Of a stretch of 64,000 bases of DNA, positions 8,533 through 16,646 are shown piece after piece; position 1 is the stretch's first letter; every line of letters starts with the position of its first letter. The stretch comes from Bacteroidota bacterium. Lineage in GTDB: Bacteria; Bacteroidota; Bacteroidia; NS11-12g; UBA9320. Where the stretch lies: contig CANIKO010000007.1 in assembly GCA_947468275.1 (NCBI GenBank), positions 1 to 64,000 on the forward strand, read 5' to 3'. Both the position numbers and the translations under genes were made by a program. Under the pieces are notes generated by a model. It ran no database searches. It worked only from the letters and a program-made list of their open reading frames with translations, and was not told the DNA's origin.

Positions 8533-10338
8533 ATGAAAAAAATAATTATTGCCTTAATTTGTTTGACCATTATAAACAGTTGCTCGAATACTAAAAACGA
8601 AAAAGCTATTCAAAAAGATGTTCAAACTTATTTGGATGCTTATAACGTGGCGTTCCAAAAATTACTTATTGCCAATAACGAGGCCCAATGGAAACTTAAT
8701 ACCATGATTATAGATGGAGATACAATAACTGCACAAATTGCAACTAAAACTGGAGAAGCCTTTGCACAATTTACAGGAAGCAAGGAAAATATTGAAAAAG
8801 CAAAAACGTATTTAAAATCTAAAGATCAACTCACTCCTTTGCAGATTAAACAATTGGAAACAATACTTTTCATGGCTGGAGGAAATCCCGAAGTAGCTGG
8901 AGATGTAGTAAAACAAAGAATAAAAGCTGAAACTGACCAAACCGGATTGTTATATGGGTTTAAATATTTGCTAAAAGGCAAAGAGGTAACCACCAATAAT
9001 ATTGACGAAATATTAAGAAATTCAAATGTTTTGGATGATCGATTGGCTGCCTGGAATACAAGTAAAGAAGTTGGTAAAACCTTAAAAACAGGATTAGAAA
9101 ATCTTCGAAATTTGCGCAACAAATCCGTTCAGGCCTTGGAATACAAAGATTTTTTCGCTTATCAAGCTGCGGAATATGGTATGAGTAGCGATGAAGTTAT
9201 GCAATCGTGCAATCTAATGATCAATGATGTTTGGCCACTTTATAGAGAATTGCACACTTGGGCACGGTATGAATTGGCAGCAAAATACAAACAGCCGGTG
9301 CCTGAATATTTACCTGCACATTGGTTACCCAACCGCTGGGGCCAAGACTGGACCGCAATGGTAAACGCTGAAGGAATAAACTTAGATGAAGCATTAAAAA
9401 CCAAATCTCCAGAATGGATTGTCCAGCAAGGGGAAGCTTTTTATAAAAGTCTTGGATTTAATGCATTGCCAAAATCTTTTTATGAAAAGTCAAGTCTTTA
9501 CCCTCTGCCTGCTGAAGCAAAATACAAAAAGAATAACCATGCAAGTGCTTGGCATATTGATAACGACAAGGATGTGAGAAGTCTTATGAGCGTGGAACCA
9601 AACACCGAATGGTGGGGAACTGCATTGCATGAATTAGGACACATTTATTATTATCAAACATACTCAAATCCTGATGTGCCAATAATATTAAGAGGGGGAG
9701 CTAACCGCGCATATCATGAAGCCATGGGAAGTTTAATAGGTTTGGCAGCCATGCAAAAACCATTTCTTCAAAATTTCGGATTAGTAGGGAAAAATGTAAA
9801 AACGAATGACACAATAAATATGCTTAAAGAGGCTTTGGATTATGTGGTACATATTCCTTGGGGGGCAGGAGTTATGACTGGTTTTGAAAATGAACTTTAC
9901 ACTAAAAATTTAACGAAAGACGAATTCAATAAAGCATGGTGGGAGTTAGTAAAAAAATACCAAGGAATAGTGCCACCGATCGACCGAGGTGAAATTTATT
10001 GTGATGCGGCTACCAAAACTCATATTAATGATGACGCTGCCCAATATTATGATTATTCGATGAGCAATGTCTTATTATTCCAATTTCACGACCATATAGC
10101 AAAAAAAATACTTAAGCAAGACCCACACAATACCAACTATTGGGGGAGCACTGCCACAGGTCAGTTTTTAAAAGAATTAATGTATCCCGGCGCGAGTGTT
10201 GATTGGCGTGAGCATCTTAAGAAAAACCTAGGAAGTGACATGAGTGCAAAACCAATGTTGGAATATTTTGAACCTTTATTGGTGTACCTAAAAAAACTGA
10301 ATACAGGAAGAATTTATACCTTACCAGCGAAACTTTAG
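8533..10338 (+). CDS. lipoprotein M2-family (ACE-like) zinc dipeptidyl carboxypeptidase
   Basis: This is a secreted zinc metallopeptidase of family M2 (angiotensin-converting-enzyme-like), expected to remove dipeptides from peptide C-termini. The first 17 residues are a lipoprotein signal with a lipobox ending at Cys17 (INSC). The active-site helix HELGHIYYYQ carries the two zinc histidines and the catalytic Glu. The downstream HEAMG motif gives the third ligand, preceded by the family's conserved RGGANRAYHEA segment. At 601 aa it matches single-domain bacterial M2 enzymes. Its stop overlaps the end of recR (tail to tail) by 4 bp. Confidence 0.92.
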   Translation: MKKIIIALICLTIINSCSNTKNEKAIQKDVQTYLDAYNVAFQKLLIANNEAQWKLNTMIIDGDTITAQIATKTGEAFAQFTGSKENIEKAKTYLKSKDQLTPLQIKQLETILFMAGGNPEVAGDVVKQRIKAETDQTGLLYGFKYLLKGKEVTTNNIDEILRNSNVLDDRLAAWNTSKEVGKTLKTGLENLRNLRNKSVQALEYKDFFAYQAAEYGMSSDEVMQSCNLMINDVWPLYRELHTWARYELAAKYKQPVPEYLPAHWLPNRWGQDWTAMVNAEGINLDEALKTKSPEWIVQQGEAFYKSLGFNALPKSFYEKSSLYPLPAEAKYKKNNHASAWHIDNDKDVRSLMSVEPNTEWWGTALHELGHIYYYQTYSNPDVPIILRGGANRAYHEAMGSLIGLAAMQKPFLQNFGLVGKNVKTNDTINMLKEALDYVVHIPWGAGVMTGFENELYTKNLTKDEFNKAWWELVKKYQGIVPPIDRGEIYCDAATKTHINDDAAQYYDYSMSNVLLFQFHDHIAKKILKQDPHNTNYWGSTATGQFLKELMYPGASVDWREHLKKNLGSDMSAKPMLEYFEPLLVYLKKLNTGRIYTLPAKL

Positions 10339-10937
10339 CTTACTTGTATCCTGCTCAATAATGACCTTCCCAAGGTTATTTCGTCGGCAAATTCCAACTC
10401 ACCACCAATAGAAATACCTCTTGAAATTTGTGTAATTTTAATCGATTTCTCTTTTAGTTTTTTAGAAATATAAAAGGAGGTAGTATCGCCTTCCATAGTA
10501 GCACTAAGAGCTAATATAACTTCATCAGTTTCATTTTCATTTACCCTCATTAATAAAGTAGAAATATTGATTTCCTCGGGGCCAATTCCATCTAATGGAG
10601 AAATTAAACCATTGAGCACATGATATGTTCCGTTATATTGCCCGGTACTTTCTACTGAAATACAATCCTGAAAATCTTTTACAACGCAAATAACCCGTTT
10701 ATTGCGATTAATGCTTTTACAAATATCACATGTATCCGATTCAGCTACGTTGTGACAAATAGAACAAAATTGAAGATTCGTCTTCAAATTAATTATGGCT
10801 TTAGCTAATGAACCTACCGACTCTTCTGGCTGTTTCATTAAATGAATAACCATCCTTAAAGCTGTTTTTTTTCCAATACCCGGAAATTGGGAAAGCTCGT
10901 TTACAGCGTGTTCTAATATTTTGGAAGGCAGATTCAA
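10335..10937 (-). CDS. recR: recombination mediator RecR
   Basis: RecR acts with RecO/RecF to load RecA at gaps. It has an N-terminal helix-hairpin-helix (FPGIGKKTALRM), a four-cysteine zinc finger (CSICHNVAESDTCDIC), a Toprim domain beginning VICVVKDFQD, and a C-terminal Walker-like segment (ISRGISIGGELEFAD). The length of 200 aa is standard. The gene is convergent with the M2 peptidase and transcribed away from the tRNA-Pro. Confidence 0.97.
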   Translation of the reverse strand: MNLPSKILEHAVNELSQFPGIGKKTALRMVIHLMKQPEESVGSLAKAIINLKTNLQFCSICHNVAESDTCDICKSINRNKRVICVVKDFQDCISVESTGQYNGTYHVLNGLISPLDGIGPEEINISTLLMRVNENETDEVILALSATMEGDTTSFYISKKLKEKSIKITQISRGISIGGELEFADEITLGRSLLSRIQVS

Positions 10938-11019
10938 ATAATTTAAATTTTAGTTAGCAAAAATACATGGATACAATTAAAGCAAAGTAGTAAAGAGTGC
11001 AAAATCTAAAAATATTCGA

Positions 11020-11049
11020 TTGAATTTTTCAAAAGGCAATGTACTTTTG
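11020..11049 (+). promoter_or_regulatory. promoter of tRNA-Pro
   Basis: TTG at 11020-11022 and TACTTTTG at 11042-11049 are separated by exactly 19 nt. This is a full match to the Bacteroidota vegetative consensus (TTG-N19-TAnnTTTG). Transcription would start near 11055, about 12 nt before the mature tRNA. Confidence 0.8.
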
Positions 11050-11066
11050 CACTCCGATTTTAAAAT

Positions 11067-11143
11067 CGGGGTGTAGCTCAGCCCGGTAGAGTACACGTCT
11101 GGGGGGCGTGTGGTCGCAAGTTCGAATCTTGTCACCCCGACCA
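11067..11143 (+). tRNA. tRNA-Pro (anticodon GGG)
   Basis: The acceptor stem CGGGGTG pairs with CACCCCG at 11133-11139, followed by discriminator A and an encoded CCA. The D-loop has AGCCCGGTAGA and the T-arm has GTTCGAATC. The anticodon stem CACGT/GCGTG encloses a 7-nt loop, CTGGGGG, with GGG at positions 34-36. The accessory island begins right after this gene, so it is the probable landing site, although no second copy of the tRNA 3' end was found at the far side. Confidence 0.95.
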
Positions 11144-11151
11144 ATTATAGC

Positions 11152-11188
11152 AAGGGTTGCAGAGTTTTAAAACTGCAACCCTTTTTTA
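11152..11188 (+). terminator. intrinsic terminator after tRNA-Pro
   Basis: The perfect 11-bp stem AAGGGTTGCAG / CTGCAACCCTT with a 10-nt loop is followed by a T-run. Confidence 0.85.
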
Positions 11189-11331
11189 TTTGCCGACTTT
11201 TTGCCGACTAATAAGGGCGGTTTCGACCCTCTAAAAAATTTTGATTTACTTTCCTGGCTCATAATTCATAATAGTCCCGGAATAATAGCAAAAACCATTT
11301 CAGTTTTATTGAATAATCGTCCTATAATCAG

Positions 11332-11427
11332 CCAAAGCTTGCTACAGGCTTAGAAATTAAAGTAAGAGATGTGGTTGGAGATATAGCTGGAGATATAGCT
11401 GCTAAAACTATTAAAGCCAAAGATTGA
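11332..11427 (+). pseudogene. decayed C-terminal gene fragment with a 12-bp duplication
   Basis: An open stretch without a start encodes LATGLEIKVRDVVGDIAGD and ends at the TGA at 11425-11427. The 12-bp unit GGAGATATAGCT occurs twice in tandem (11377-11400), giving GDIAGDIA. A comparable tail with tandem units sits upstream of the second 208-aa paralog (14391-14636). It is probably the remnant of a regulator or ATPase gene, but the identity is inference. The rest of 11189-11488 holds no gene that I can support. Confidence 0.4.
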
Positions 11428-11488
11428 AAGTCTTCCTATAACATAATTTGATTTTTTATTTTTGAGATTTAAAACTTCTTAAAGATTT

Positions 11489-12115
11489 ATGAGACGCCAA
11501 CAAAGAAAACTAATTCTGCATTATGCAACGACACTTGAAAAACTATATTGTCTTTCCAATAGCCAGGTATGGGCAAAATTACTGCTGGGAAAAGACAAGA
11601 AATATAATCAATTTTTAGAAGATATGTGCAGGAATGAGTTCTTTAAAAATGAGGAAAAGGTTAGCGTTAAAAAAATTGCCACTGATTTAGGTTTTAACTA
11701 TGCACATATTACAAAGTGGATTGCCCAGATTTACGAAGACATCTTTGAGTTAAATTCAGAGGAACCCGAATTATTTCAGACTCCTGGGATAAAACACGAT
11801 TGTTATTTTAAGTATTATGATAGCTATGCGTATTTTACCTTATGGCTACCGCAAATCCCAAAAGAGTTTGAAGAATTTGATTTCCATTTTGTTAAGGCCA
11901 AAGTTGGAATAAATAGATTTTGGGTGAAGAATGTAACTCATTATGTGGTAAATGGAGAGTATAGCGTCGATCTTGAACTAATCGGTGGTAATCTAAATAA
12001 GTATAGAGAACACCTGCTTGATAAGGCGCTATTCGAAAACGTCCTTAATATATTCACCATGTATGATCAAACGGAATGGGAAATAGATGAAATATTGAAG
12101 AGACATTACCGCTAA
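11489..12115 (+). CDS. hypothetical protein, 208-aa paralog A
   Basis: I do not recognise the family. Residues 1-30 are basic and start MRRQQRK. Residues about 55-85 (VSVKKIATDLGFNYAHITKW) look like a helix-turn-helix. The C-terminal half is rich in aromatic residues and probably beta (YAYFTLWLPQIPKEFEEF). A close paralog lies at 14652-15278, aligned over the full length without gaps. The shared similarity extends upstream through the 5' leader (AAACTTCTTAAAGATTTATG and a TATTTTTG -7-like element). The two copies flank the AbiE-type operon. A DNA-binding regulatory role is possible; there is no evidence for an enzyme. Confidence 0.75.
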   Translation: MRRQQRKLILHYATTLEKLYCLSNSQVWAKLLLGKDKKYNQFLEDMCRNEFFKNEEKVSVKKIATDLGFNYAHITKWIAQIYEDIFELNSEEPELFQTPGIKHDCYFKYYDSYAYFTLWLPQIPKEFEEFDFHFVKAKVGINRFWVKNVTHYVVNGEYSVDLELIGGNLNKYREHLLDKALFENVLNIFTMYDQTEWEIDEILKRHYR

Positions 12116-12192
12116 TTCAAATTGACATTTTAGTCACAAAATACCTAATGTTTGTATGAGATATAATTCGTTAATATTGAAAATAGCATATT

Positions 12193-12540
12193 ATGACTGA
12201 ATTATCATACCAAAATTGGGCATCTATGACTGATAGAGTCCTGGCAGAACAAATCGGAGCTTTTGTGAAACATCAGCGGCTTGAGCAAAATAAAACGCAG
12301 GACATATTAGCTCATGATGCTGGCATCAGTCGTTCAACCTTAAGTTTACTCGAAAAGGGAGAAACAGTAACTATGGCTACCTTAATACAAGTGCTTAGGA
12401 TATTAGATCAATTACAAGTAATGGACGCTTTTGTTGTACAAAAAAGTATCAGCCCGATTGCTATGGCCAAATTAGAAAGAAACCAACGAAAAAGATCAAG
12501 GAATAAAAAAACAAAAGATACCGGTGATTCTGTGTGGTAG
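12193..12540 (+). CDS. XRE-family helix-turn-helix regulator (HipB-like, orphan)
   Basis: This is a 115-aa DNA-binding protein with a Cro/C1-type helix-turn-helix at about residues 22-75 (QDILAHDAGISRSTLSLLEKG) and a basic Lys/Arg-rich tail. This arrangement, including the SPIAMAKLERNQRKRSR tail, is what one sees in HipB-like regulators that precede a hipA gene. No hipA follows here: the next genes are an AbiEi/AbiEii pair, starting 139 bp downstream from their own promoter. It may be a leftover of a lost hipBA operon or may have been recruited by the neighbouring module. Confidence 0.85.
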   Translation: MTELSYQNWASMTDRVLAEQIGAFVKHQRLEQNKTQDILAHDAGISRSTLSLLEKGETVTMATLIQVLRILDQLQVMDAFVVQKSISPIAMAKLERNQRKRSRNKKTKDTGDSVW

Positions 12541-12626
12541 TATGTAGTGCCAACTTGGTCCCAATGTCTTCTCCTAAAGTTTCAAACAACAAAATGAATA
12601 TGATACCTGGTATGAGTTATAAATTA

Positions 12627-12662
12627 TTGTTTTTCGTCACATATTTACGGTATATTTGTGAC
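12627..12662 (+). promoter_or_regulatory. promoter with overlapping palindromic operator of the AbiE-type operon
   Basis: TTG (12627-12629) and TATATTTG (12651-12658) lie 21 nt apart, matching the Bacteroidota promoter. The -7 element sits inside a near-perfect palindrome, GTCACATATTTAC - G - GTATATTTGTGAC (12636-12662, two mismatched pairs in 13). Known AbiEi antitoxins repress their own operon through inverted repeats at the promoter, so this is the likely operator. Confidence 0.7.
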
Positions 12663-12679
12663 AAGAATTGGCTTATAAA

Positions 12680-13282
12680 ATGACTTATAGCACTGAAATA
12701 CAAATACTTGATAAAATTAAAAAAGCGAGGAGGGGTACGCTATTTTTTACAGATAGTTTTACTGCTAAAGGCAATACCGATGCTGAGCGCAAAGCATTGG
12801 AAAGATTAGTGAAAGCCGGTGAATTAGTAAGGGTTGCCACAGGCATATATGTGCGCCCTGAGAACGACCCTGTAATCGGTTTTGTAACTCCCGGTATTGA
12901 CGCAATTGCCAAAGCCATAGCCAAAAGGGATAAGGCACGAATAGTACCCACAGGTGTTTATGCGCTCAACAGGTTAGGGCTTTCAACACAAGTACCGCTG
13001 AATGTGGTTTACCTTACTGATGGAGCGAAACGAAAAATAAAAATTGGCAAAAGGATAATCACGTTTAAAAATACAACACCAAAAAATGTTGCTGCTATTG
13101 GTGAGATAAGTCGGTTAGTAATACAAGCACTTCGCACTATTGGAAAAGACAAAGCAACACCTGATGAAATTAAAAAAATACAGCAAGTGTTGAAGAAAGA
13201 AAAAAGCACACACCTCCAACACGATATTCGTTTGGCTCCTGTGTGGGTTAGAAAAATTATGCAACCTGTTTTAAAGCCGTAA
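12680..13282 (+). CDS. AbiEi-like antitoxin (DUF6088 family)
   Basis: This is the predicted antitoxin and transcriptional regulator of a type IV toxin-antitoxin pair. The N-terminal winged-helix region contains GTLFFTDSF and ends in a GELVRVATGIYVRP turn typical of AbiEi-like proteins. The C-terminal domain has GVYALNRLGLSTQVP and a strand-rich RKIKIGKRIITFKN segment. The ATG at 12680 is preferred over the in-frame TTG at 12668 because the promoter places the transcript start near 12665. The toxin gene starts 5 bp after the stop. The upstream palindrome is the likely autoregulatory site. Confidence 0.85.
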   Translation: MTYSTEIQILDKIKKARRGTLFFTDSFTAKGNTDAERKALERLVKAGELVRVATGIYVRPENDPVIGFVTPGIDAIAKAIAKRDKARIVPTGVYALNRLGLSTQVPLNVVYLTDGAKRKIKIGKRIITFKNTTPKNVAAIGEISRLVIQALRTIGKDKATPDEIKKIQQVLKKEKSTHLQHDIRLAPVWVRKIMQPVLKP

Positions 13283-13286
13283 TGAA

Positions 13287-14300
13287 ATGAACCCAACAAC
13301 AATAATGGAATGGCTGAAACTTGCCGCCCGTACAAGACAAAATATTTTTAATGAAACAGGTAAGCAAATAGGACTGCCAGATGCAGCCGTTGAAAAAGAT
13401 TGGTGGGTAGTGCGTACACTCGAATTGGTTTTTGAAACATCCATTGCACCACATACTGTTTTCAAAGGCGGCACATCATTAAGTAAAGCATGGAATGTGA
13501 TTGACCGCTTTTCGGAAGACATTGATTTGGCATTGGACAGAAAATTTTTGGGTTTTGAAAAAGAAGATACGGAGATGAATAGTTCGCAAGTATCCAAATT
13601 GCGAAGGCATTCTGTTAAATTTATTTCTGAAAAATATTTTCCGGAACTAACTGATAAATTTATTGAAGTAGGTTTGGATGTAAAAATTCAACTCCGAGAA
13701 ATTAAAACGGATGACCAGGACCCGCTGGTTATTGAAATCCATTACCCATCTGTAACAGAGTATGTAGCTTATGTGCAACCAACAATATTGATTGAAGTAA
13801 GCAGCCGTTCTTTATTGGAACCACATTCTCCAAAAAGTTTTTCCTCTATGGTGGGTGAGCATTTCAAAGGCCGGCCATTTGCCGATACAAATATTACCAT
13901 ACCAACCGTAAATCCTGAGAGAACATTTTTAGAAAAAATATTTCTGTTGCACGAAGCATTTCAGGGATCGTTGGAGAAAACGAAAATTGAACGCAAAAGT
14001 CGGCACCTGTACGATTTGGAAAAGTTGATGGATACTGATTTTGCAAAATCAGCATTAAATGACAGGGTACTTTATCAAACTATCGTTGAACACCGAAGAA
14101 AGCTTAATGCCATTAGAGAAGTGAATTATGATAATCACATACCGGCAAAAATAAACCCCATACCACCTGATGAAATTATCGGAGAATGGGAAAAGGATTA
14201 CTTAGCTATGCAACAAAGTATGTTGTACAATCCATCGCTACCTTTTGATAAACTTATAGAAAGGCTTAAAGAACTAAAGACCAGAATTAATACTCTGTAA
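13287..14300 (+). CDS. AbiEii/AbiGii-family nucleotidyltransferase toxin
   Basis: This is the predicted toxin of the AbiE-type pair: a DNA polymerase beta-fold nucleotidyltransferase. Characterised relatives (AbiEii, MenT) block growth, in MenT by adding nucleotides to tRNA 3' ends. The signature is complete: KGGTSLSKAW with G61-G62-T63-S64, then RFSEDIDLAL with metal ligands Asp78 and Asp80. A C-terminal helical region contains the family's conserved ERTFLEKIFLLHEA. The 337-aa length is normal. The gene is co-transcribed with the antitoxin (5 bp apart). Confidence 0.92.
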   Translation: MNPTTIMEWLKLAARTRQNIFNETGKQIGLPDAAVEKDWWVVRTLELVFETSIAPHTVFKGGTSLSKAWNVIDRFSEDIDLALDRKFLGFEKEDTEMNSSQVSKLRRHSVKFISEKYFPELTDKFIEVGLDVKIQLREIKTDDQDPLVIEIHYPSVTEYVAYVQPTILIEVSSRSLLEPHSPKSFSSMVGEHFKGRPFADTNITIPTVNPERTFLEKIFLLHEAFQGSLEKTKIERKSRHLYDLEKLMDTDFAKSALNDRVLYQTIVEHRRKLNAIREVNYDNHIPAKINPIPPDEIIGEWEKDYLAMQQSMLYNPSLPFDKLIERLKELKTRINTL

Positions 14301-14390
14301 ACTTTTCCCGGTTTTTTCGCTGTCATTCCGGCGGAATGTTTACCACTTAAAAATGATTTTCAAGGTTATCATTTATAATAAAGCAGATTG

Positions 14391-14636
14391 AAAGTCTTCA
14401 ATTTATAAAGAAGCCTTGCCCGAATAAATGTAAACAGACTTATACAGGAATATTCAAAAGCAGGAAAAGTTGAATTTATTGAAGGTGCGACTTTTAAGAC
14501 TATAATACCGCTTGATGCTAATTTTATTGACGGTGTAAATGACGGTGTAAATGACGGTGTAAATGATTTTGTAACCAAAGAAGTTACCGCAAAAAACTTC
14601 AACACAGAATTTGATTTTTTATTTTTGAGATTTTAA
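14391..14636 (+). pseudogene. remnant of an AAA_4/RecG-C-type ATP-binding regulator (C-terminal tail)
   Basis: A frame open up to the TAA at 14634-14636 encodes NRLIQEYSKAGKVEFIEG and TFKTIIPLD, then a DGVN tandem repeat. The pattern is the C-terminal end of the Bacteroidota putative DNA-binding/ATP-binding proteins with AlbA_2 (AAA_4) and HATPase_c_4 domains, which often carry such four-residue repeats. The body of the gene is absent. It shares the leading 14-mer GATTGAAAGTCTTC with the fragment upstream of paralog A. The family assignment is from memory. The rest of 14301-14390 has only a small CATTCCG/CGGAATG hairpin. Confidence 0.5.
14529..14564 (+). repeat. 12-bp tandem repeat, three units
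   Basis: There are three perfect copies of GACGGTGTAAAT, in frame as DGVN in the decayed gene fragment. The unit length equals that of the GGAGATATAGCT duplication at 11377-11400, but the sequence differs. Confidence 0.9.
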
Positions 14637-14651
14637 ACTTCTTAAAGATTT

Positions 14652-15278
14652 ATGAGACGCCAACAAAGAAAACGAATTCCCCATAATGAAACCACCCTTG
14701 GAAAACTAAATTGTCTTTACAATAACCAGGTATGGGTAAAATTACTGCTGGGTAAAGACAAAAAATATGATGAATTTTTAGAAAAAATGTGTCAGAATGA
14801 CTTCTTTAAAAATGAAGAAAGGGTTAGCATTAAGAAAATTTCCACAGATTCGGGTTTTAACTATGAGCATGTAATCAAATGGATTGCCCAAATTTATAAT
14901 GATATTTATGAGCTAAATAGTGAAGAATTCCATTTGTTTAAATCTGCCGGGATAAAGCATAAATGTTATTTTAGATATATTGATAATCACGCATATTTTA
15001 CCGTATGGCTGCCACAAAGCCCAAAAGAGTTTGAAGAGTTTGATTTCCATTTTGTTAGTGCTAAAGTTGGAACACATAGATTTTGGGTGAAGAATATCAC
15101 TCATTATATGGAAAATGGTGAATATAGTGTCCATCTTGAACTAATCGGTGATAATCTAAATAAATATAGAGAACATCTGGTTGATAAAGCACTATTCGAA
15201 AACGTCCTTAATATATTAACTATGTATGGTCAAACTAAAAGGGAAATAGATGAAGTATTAAAGAGACATTATCGCTAA
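14652..15278 (+). CDS. hypothetical protein, 208-aa paralog B
   Basis: This is a close paralog of 11489-12115, with the same length, the same MRRQQRK start, a helix-turn-helix-like segment (VSIKKISTDSGFNYEHVIKW) and an aromatic C-terminal half. Differences are scattered and largely conservative, and no stop or indel interrupts the frame, so both copies look maintained. The conserved upstream leader includes TATTTTTG at 14620-14627. Function unknown. The next 300 bases carry the first 42-bp palindromic site. Confidence 0.75.
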   Translation: MRRQQRKRIPHNETTLGKLNCLYNNQVWVKLLLGKDKKYDEFLEKMCQNDFFKNEERVSIKKISTDSGFNYEHVIKWIAQIYNDIYELNSEEFHLFKSAGIKHKCYFRYIDNHAYFTVWLPQSPKEFEEFDFHFVSAKVGTHRFWVKNITHYMENGEYSVHLELIGDNLNKYREHLVDKALFENVLNILTMYGQTKREIDEVLKRHYR

Positions 15279-15424
15279 TGACGCAAAACGAATTATTTTA
15301 AAATATAGCAACCCTATTGATAAAAGCAATTATATCTTTTAAAGTTTTGGCACCGGGATTATGTCCCGAAATCGAAAGAAAATTGATTAAACAATTTAAT
15401 AGTAACGTTAAAGACCAGTTACCC

Positions 15425-15466
15425 ATTAATATTCATTAACATGCATGGTTGTTAATGAATATTAAC
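15425..15466. repeat. 42-bp palindromic site 1 (inverted relative to sites 2-4)
   Basis: The left arm ATTAATATTCATTAAC and right arm GTTAATGAATATTAAC (16 bp each) flank a 10-nt spacer, ATGCATGGTT. Each arm is itself a GTTAAT-N4-ATTAAC palindrome. The spacer read on the minus strand (AACCATGCAT) matches the spacers of the other sites better than the plus-strand reading, so this copy appears inverted. It is 119 bp upstream of the HNH gene. The remainder of 15279-15585 is AT-rich with no gene seen. Confidence 0.9.
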
Positions 15467-15585
15467 GATTAAATTTTGTACTTAATAATTAATTTAAGTA
15501 TTATTTTTGGTCTTTTCTTATTCAAACGCTTTTATAAAATTGTATTCCTAATTAAATCATTCCAAATTATACTGATGCAACGAAA

Positions 15586-16637
15586 ATGGAATTACCAAAA
15601 ATAAATGGTTTACCGGTAAATAAACTTGCAGCATGCTTTAATAATACATCTGCAACTTATAAGTTTTATTGGTTGCTGGCAATTTTACAATCTGTAGAAT
15701 CAGGAAAAACAAAAATTTTGAAAAGAGACTTGTTTTCCCGGATGATTTCAAATGCTTGGTATACTGTAAATTATTTTCATGTTTCCTTTGGAAAGCAAGA
15801 TAAATTACAAAGAGCCATAGAATTGGTTAAAGTTTTTGAAACCTTAGGAATAGATGATAACCAGAAAAAGTATTTCAAACTTTAACCGAAACAGAAAACC
15901 AAAACTCACTCAGCCAACTTAATTATTTTAATAACCAGGTTCCCCATTGGTTTTTAAGCCCGTGGTTCCCAGGTAATGGCAAAAATGAGATTTATACGAA
16001 GTCGCAAAAATTCACCAATATGAGTTTATATGCCTTGTATGATAACCATATTGAGATAAATCCCAAATGGATAGAATATCTGGAGAATAATACTAAAATG
16101 CTCAAAGATTATTGCCATTGGAACCTCGAAATTTACCTTCAGGCTAAAAATCCCAATGTTCCCGACATCCCGAATAAGATTGTAAAACCTGCCACAAGAA
16201 GCAGTTTAACAAAACAACGTACCTTATTTTGGGATATAGTTGTAAACGAACTAGGATCGGTAGAATGTATTTATACAGGAAAGAAACTTACCATAGGAAA
16301 TTATGCGGTTGAACATTTTATCCCATATAATTTTGTGTCCCATGATTTGATCTGGAATTTGATTCCGGCAGATAAATCCTTCAATAGCTCTAAAAGTGAT
16401 AAACTTCCCCCACTTGATAAATATTATAATCCGTTTTTTACAATGCAGAAAACTGCCATTGAAATTGTAAGGCAAAAAACACCAAAGAATGTCTTCCTAG
16501 AAGATTACCTTACAATTTTTTCTGACCTGGATGAATTAAATACTTTGTCAATAAATTTTACCCGGGAAAAATTTAAAGAAAGGATTCAGCCATTAATCAC
16601 AATTGCCTCCAATAATGGATTTGAGTTTTTAAGATAA
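15586..16637 (+). pseudogene. HNH endonuclease gene broken by a frameshift
   Basis: Two frames together make one protein. Residues 1-99 (15586-15885) have the N-terminal region of Bacteroidota HNH proteins (NNTSATYKFYWLLAIL). The continuation is in another frame, open from about 15876 (QTLTETENQNSLSQL, then VPHWFLSPWFPG) to 16637. The second part holds the HNH core: VECIYTGKKL, VEHFIPYNFVSHD, LIWNLIPADKSFN and SKSDKLP. The junction is in AAGTATTTCAAACTTTAACC (about 15868-15888), where a one-base change restores the frame. It is either a recent inactivating mutation or a sequencing error; no slippery heptamer is evident. A HIT gene follows after 9 bp. A DNase role in defence is inference from context. 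Confidence 0.8.
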
Positions 16638-16646
16638 GTAATAAGA

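Noticed and set aside
11489-12115. The 208-aa protein as RteC-type excision regulator
   Set aside because: The position in an island suggested it, but I could not match any RteC sequence feature, so it is left as unknown.
15586-15885. The 99-aa frame as a separate small gene
   Set aside because: Its product reads straight into the next frame as the N-terminus of an HNH protein, so it is half of one broken gene.
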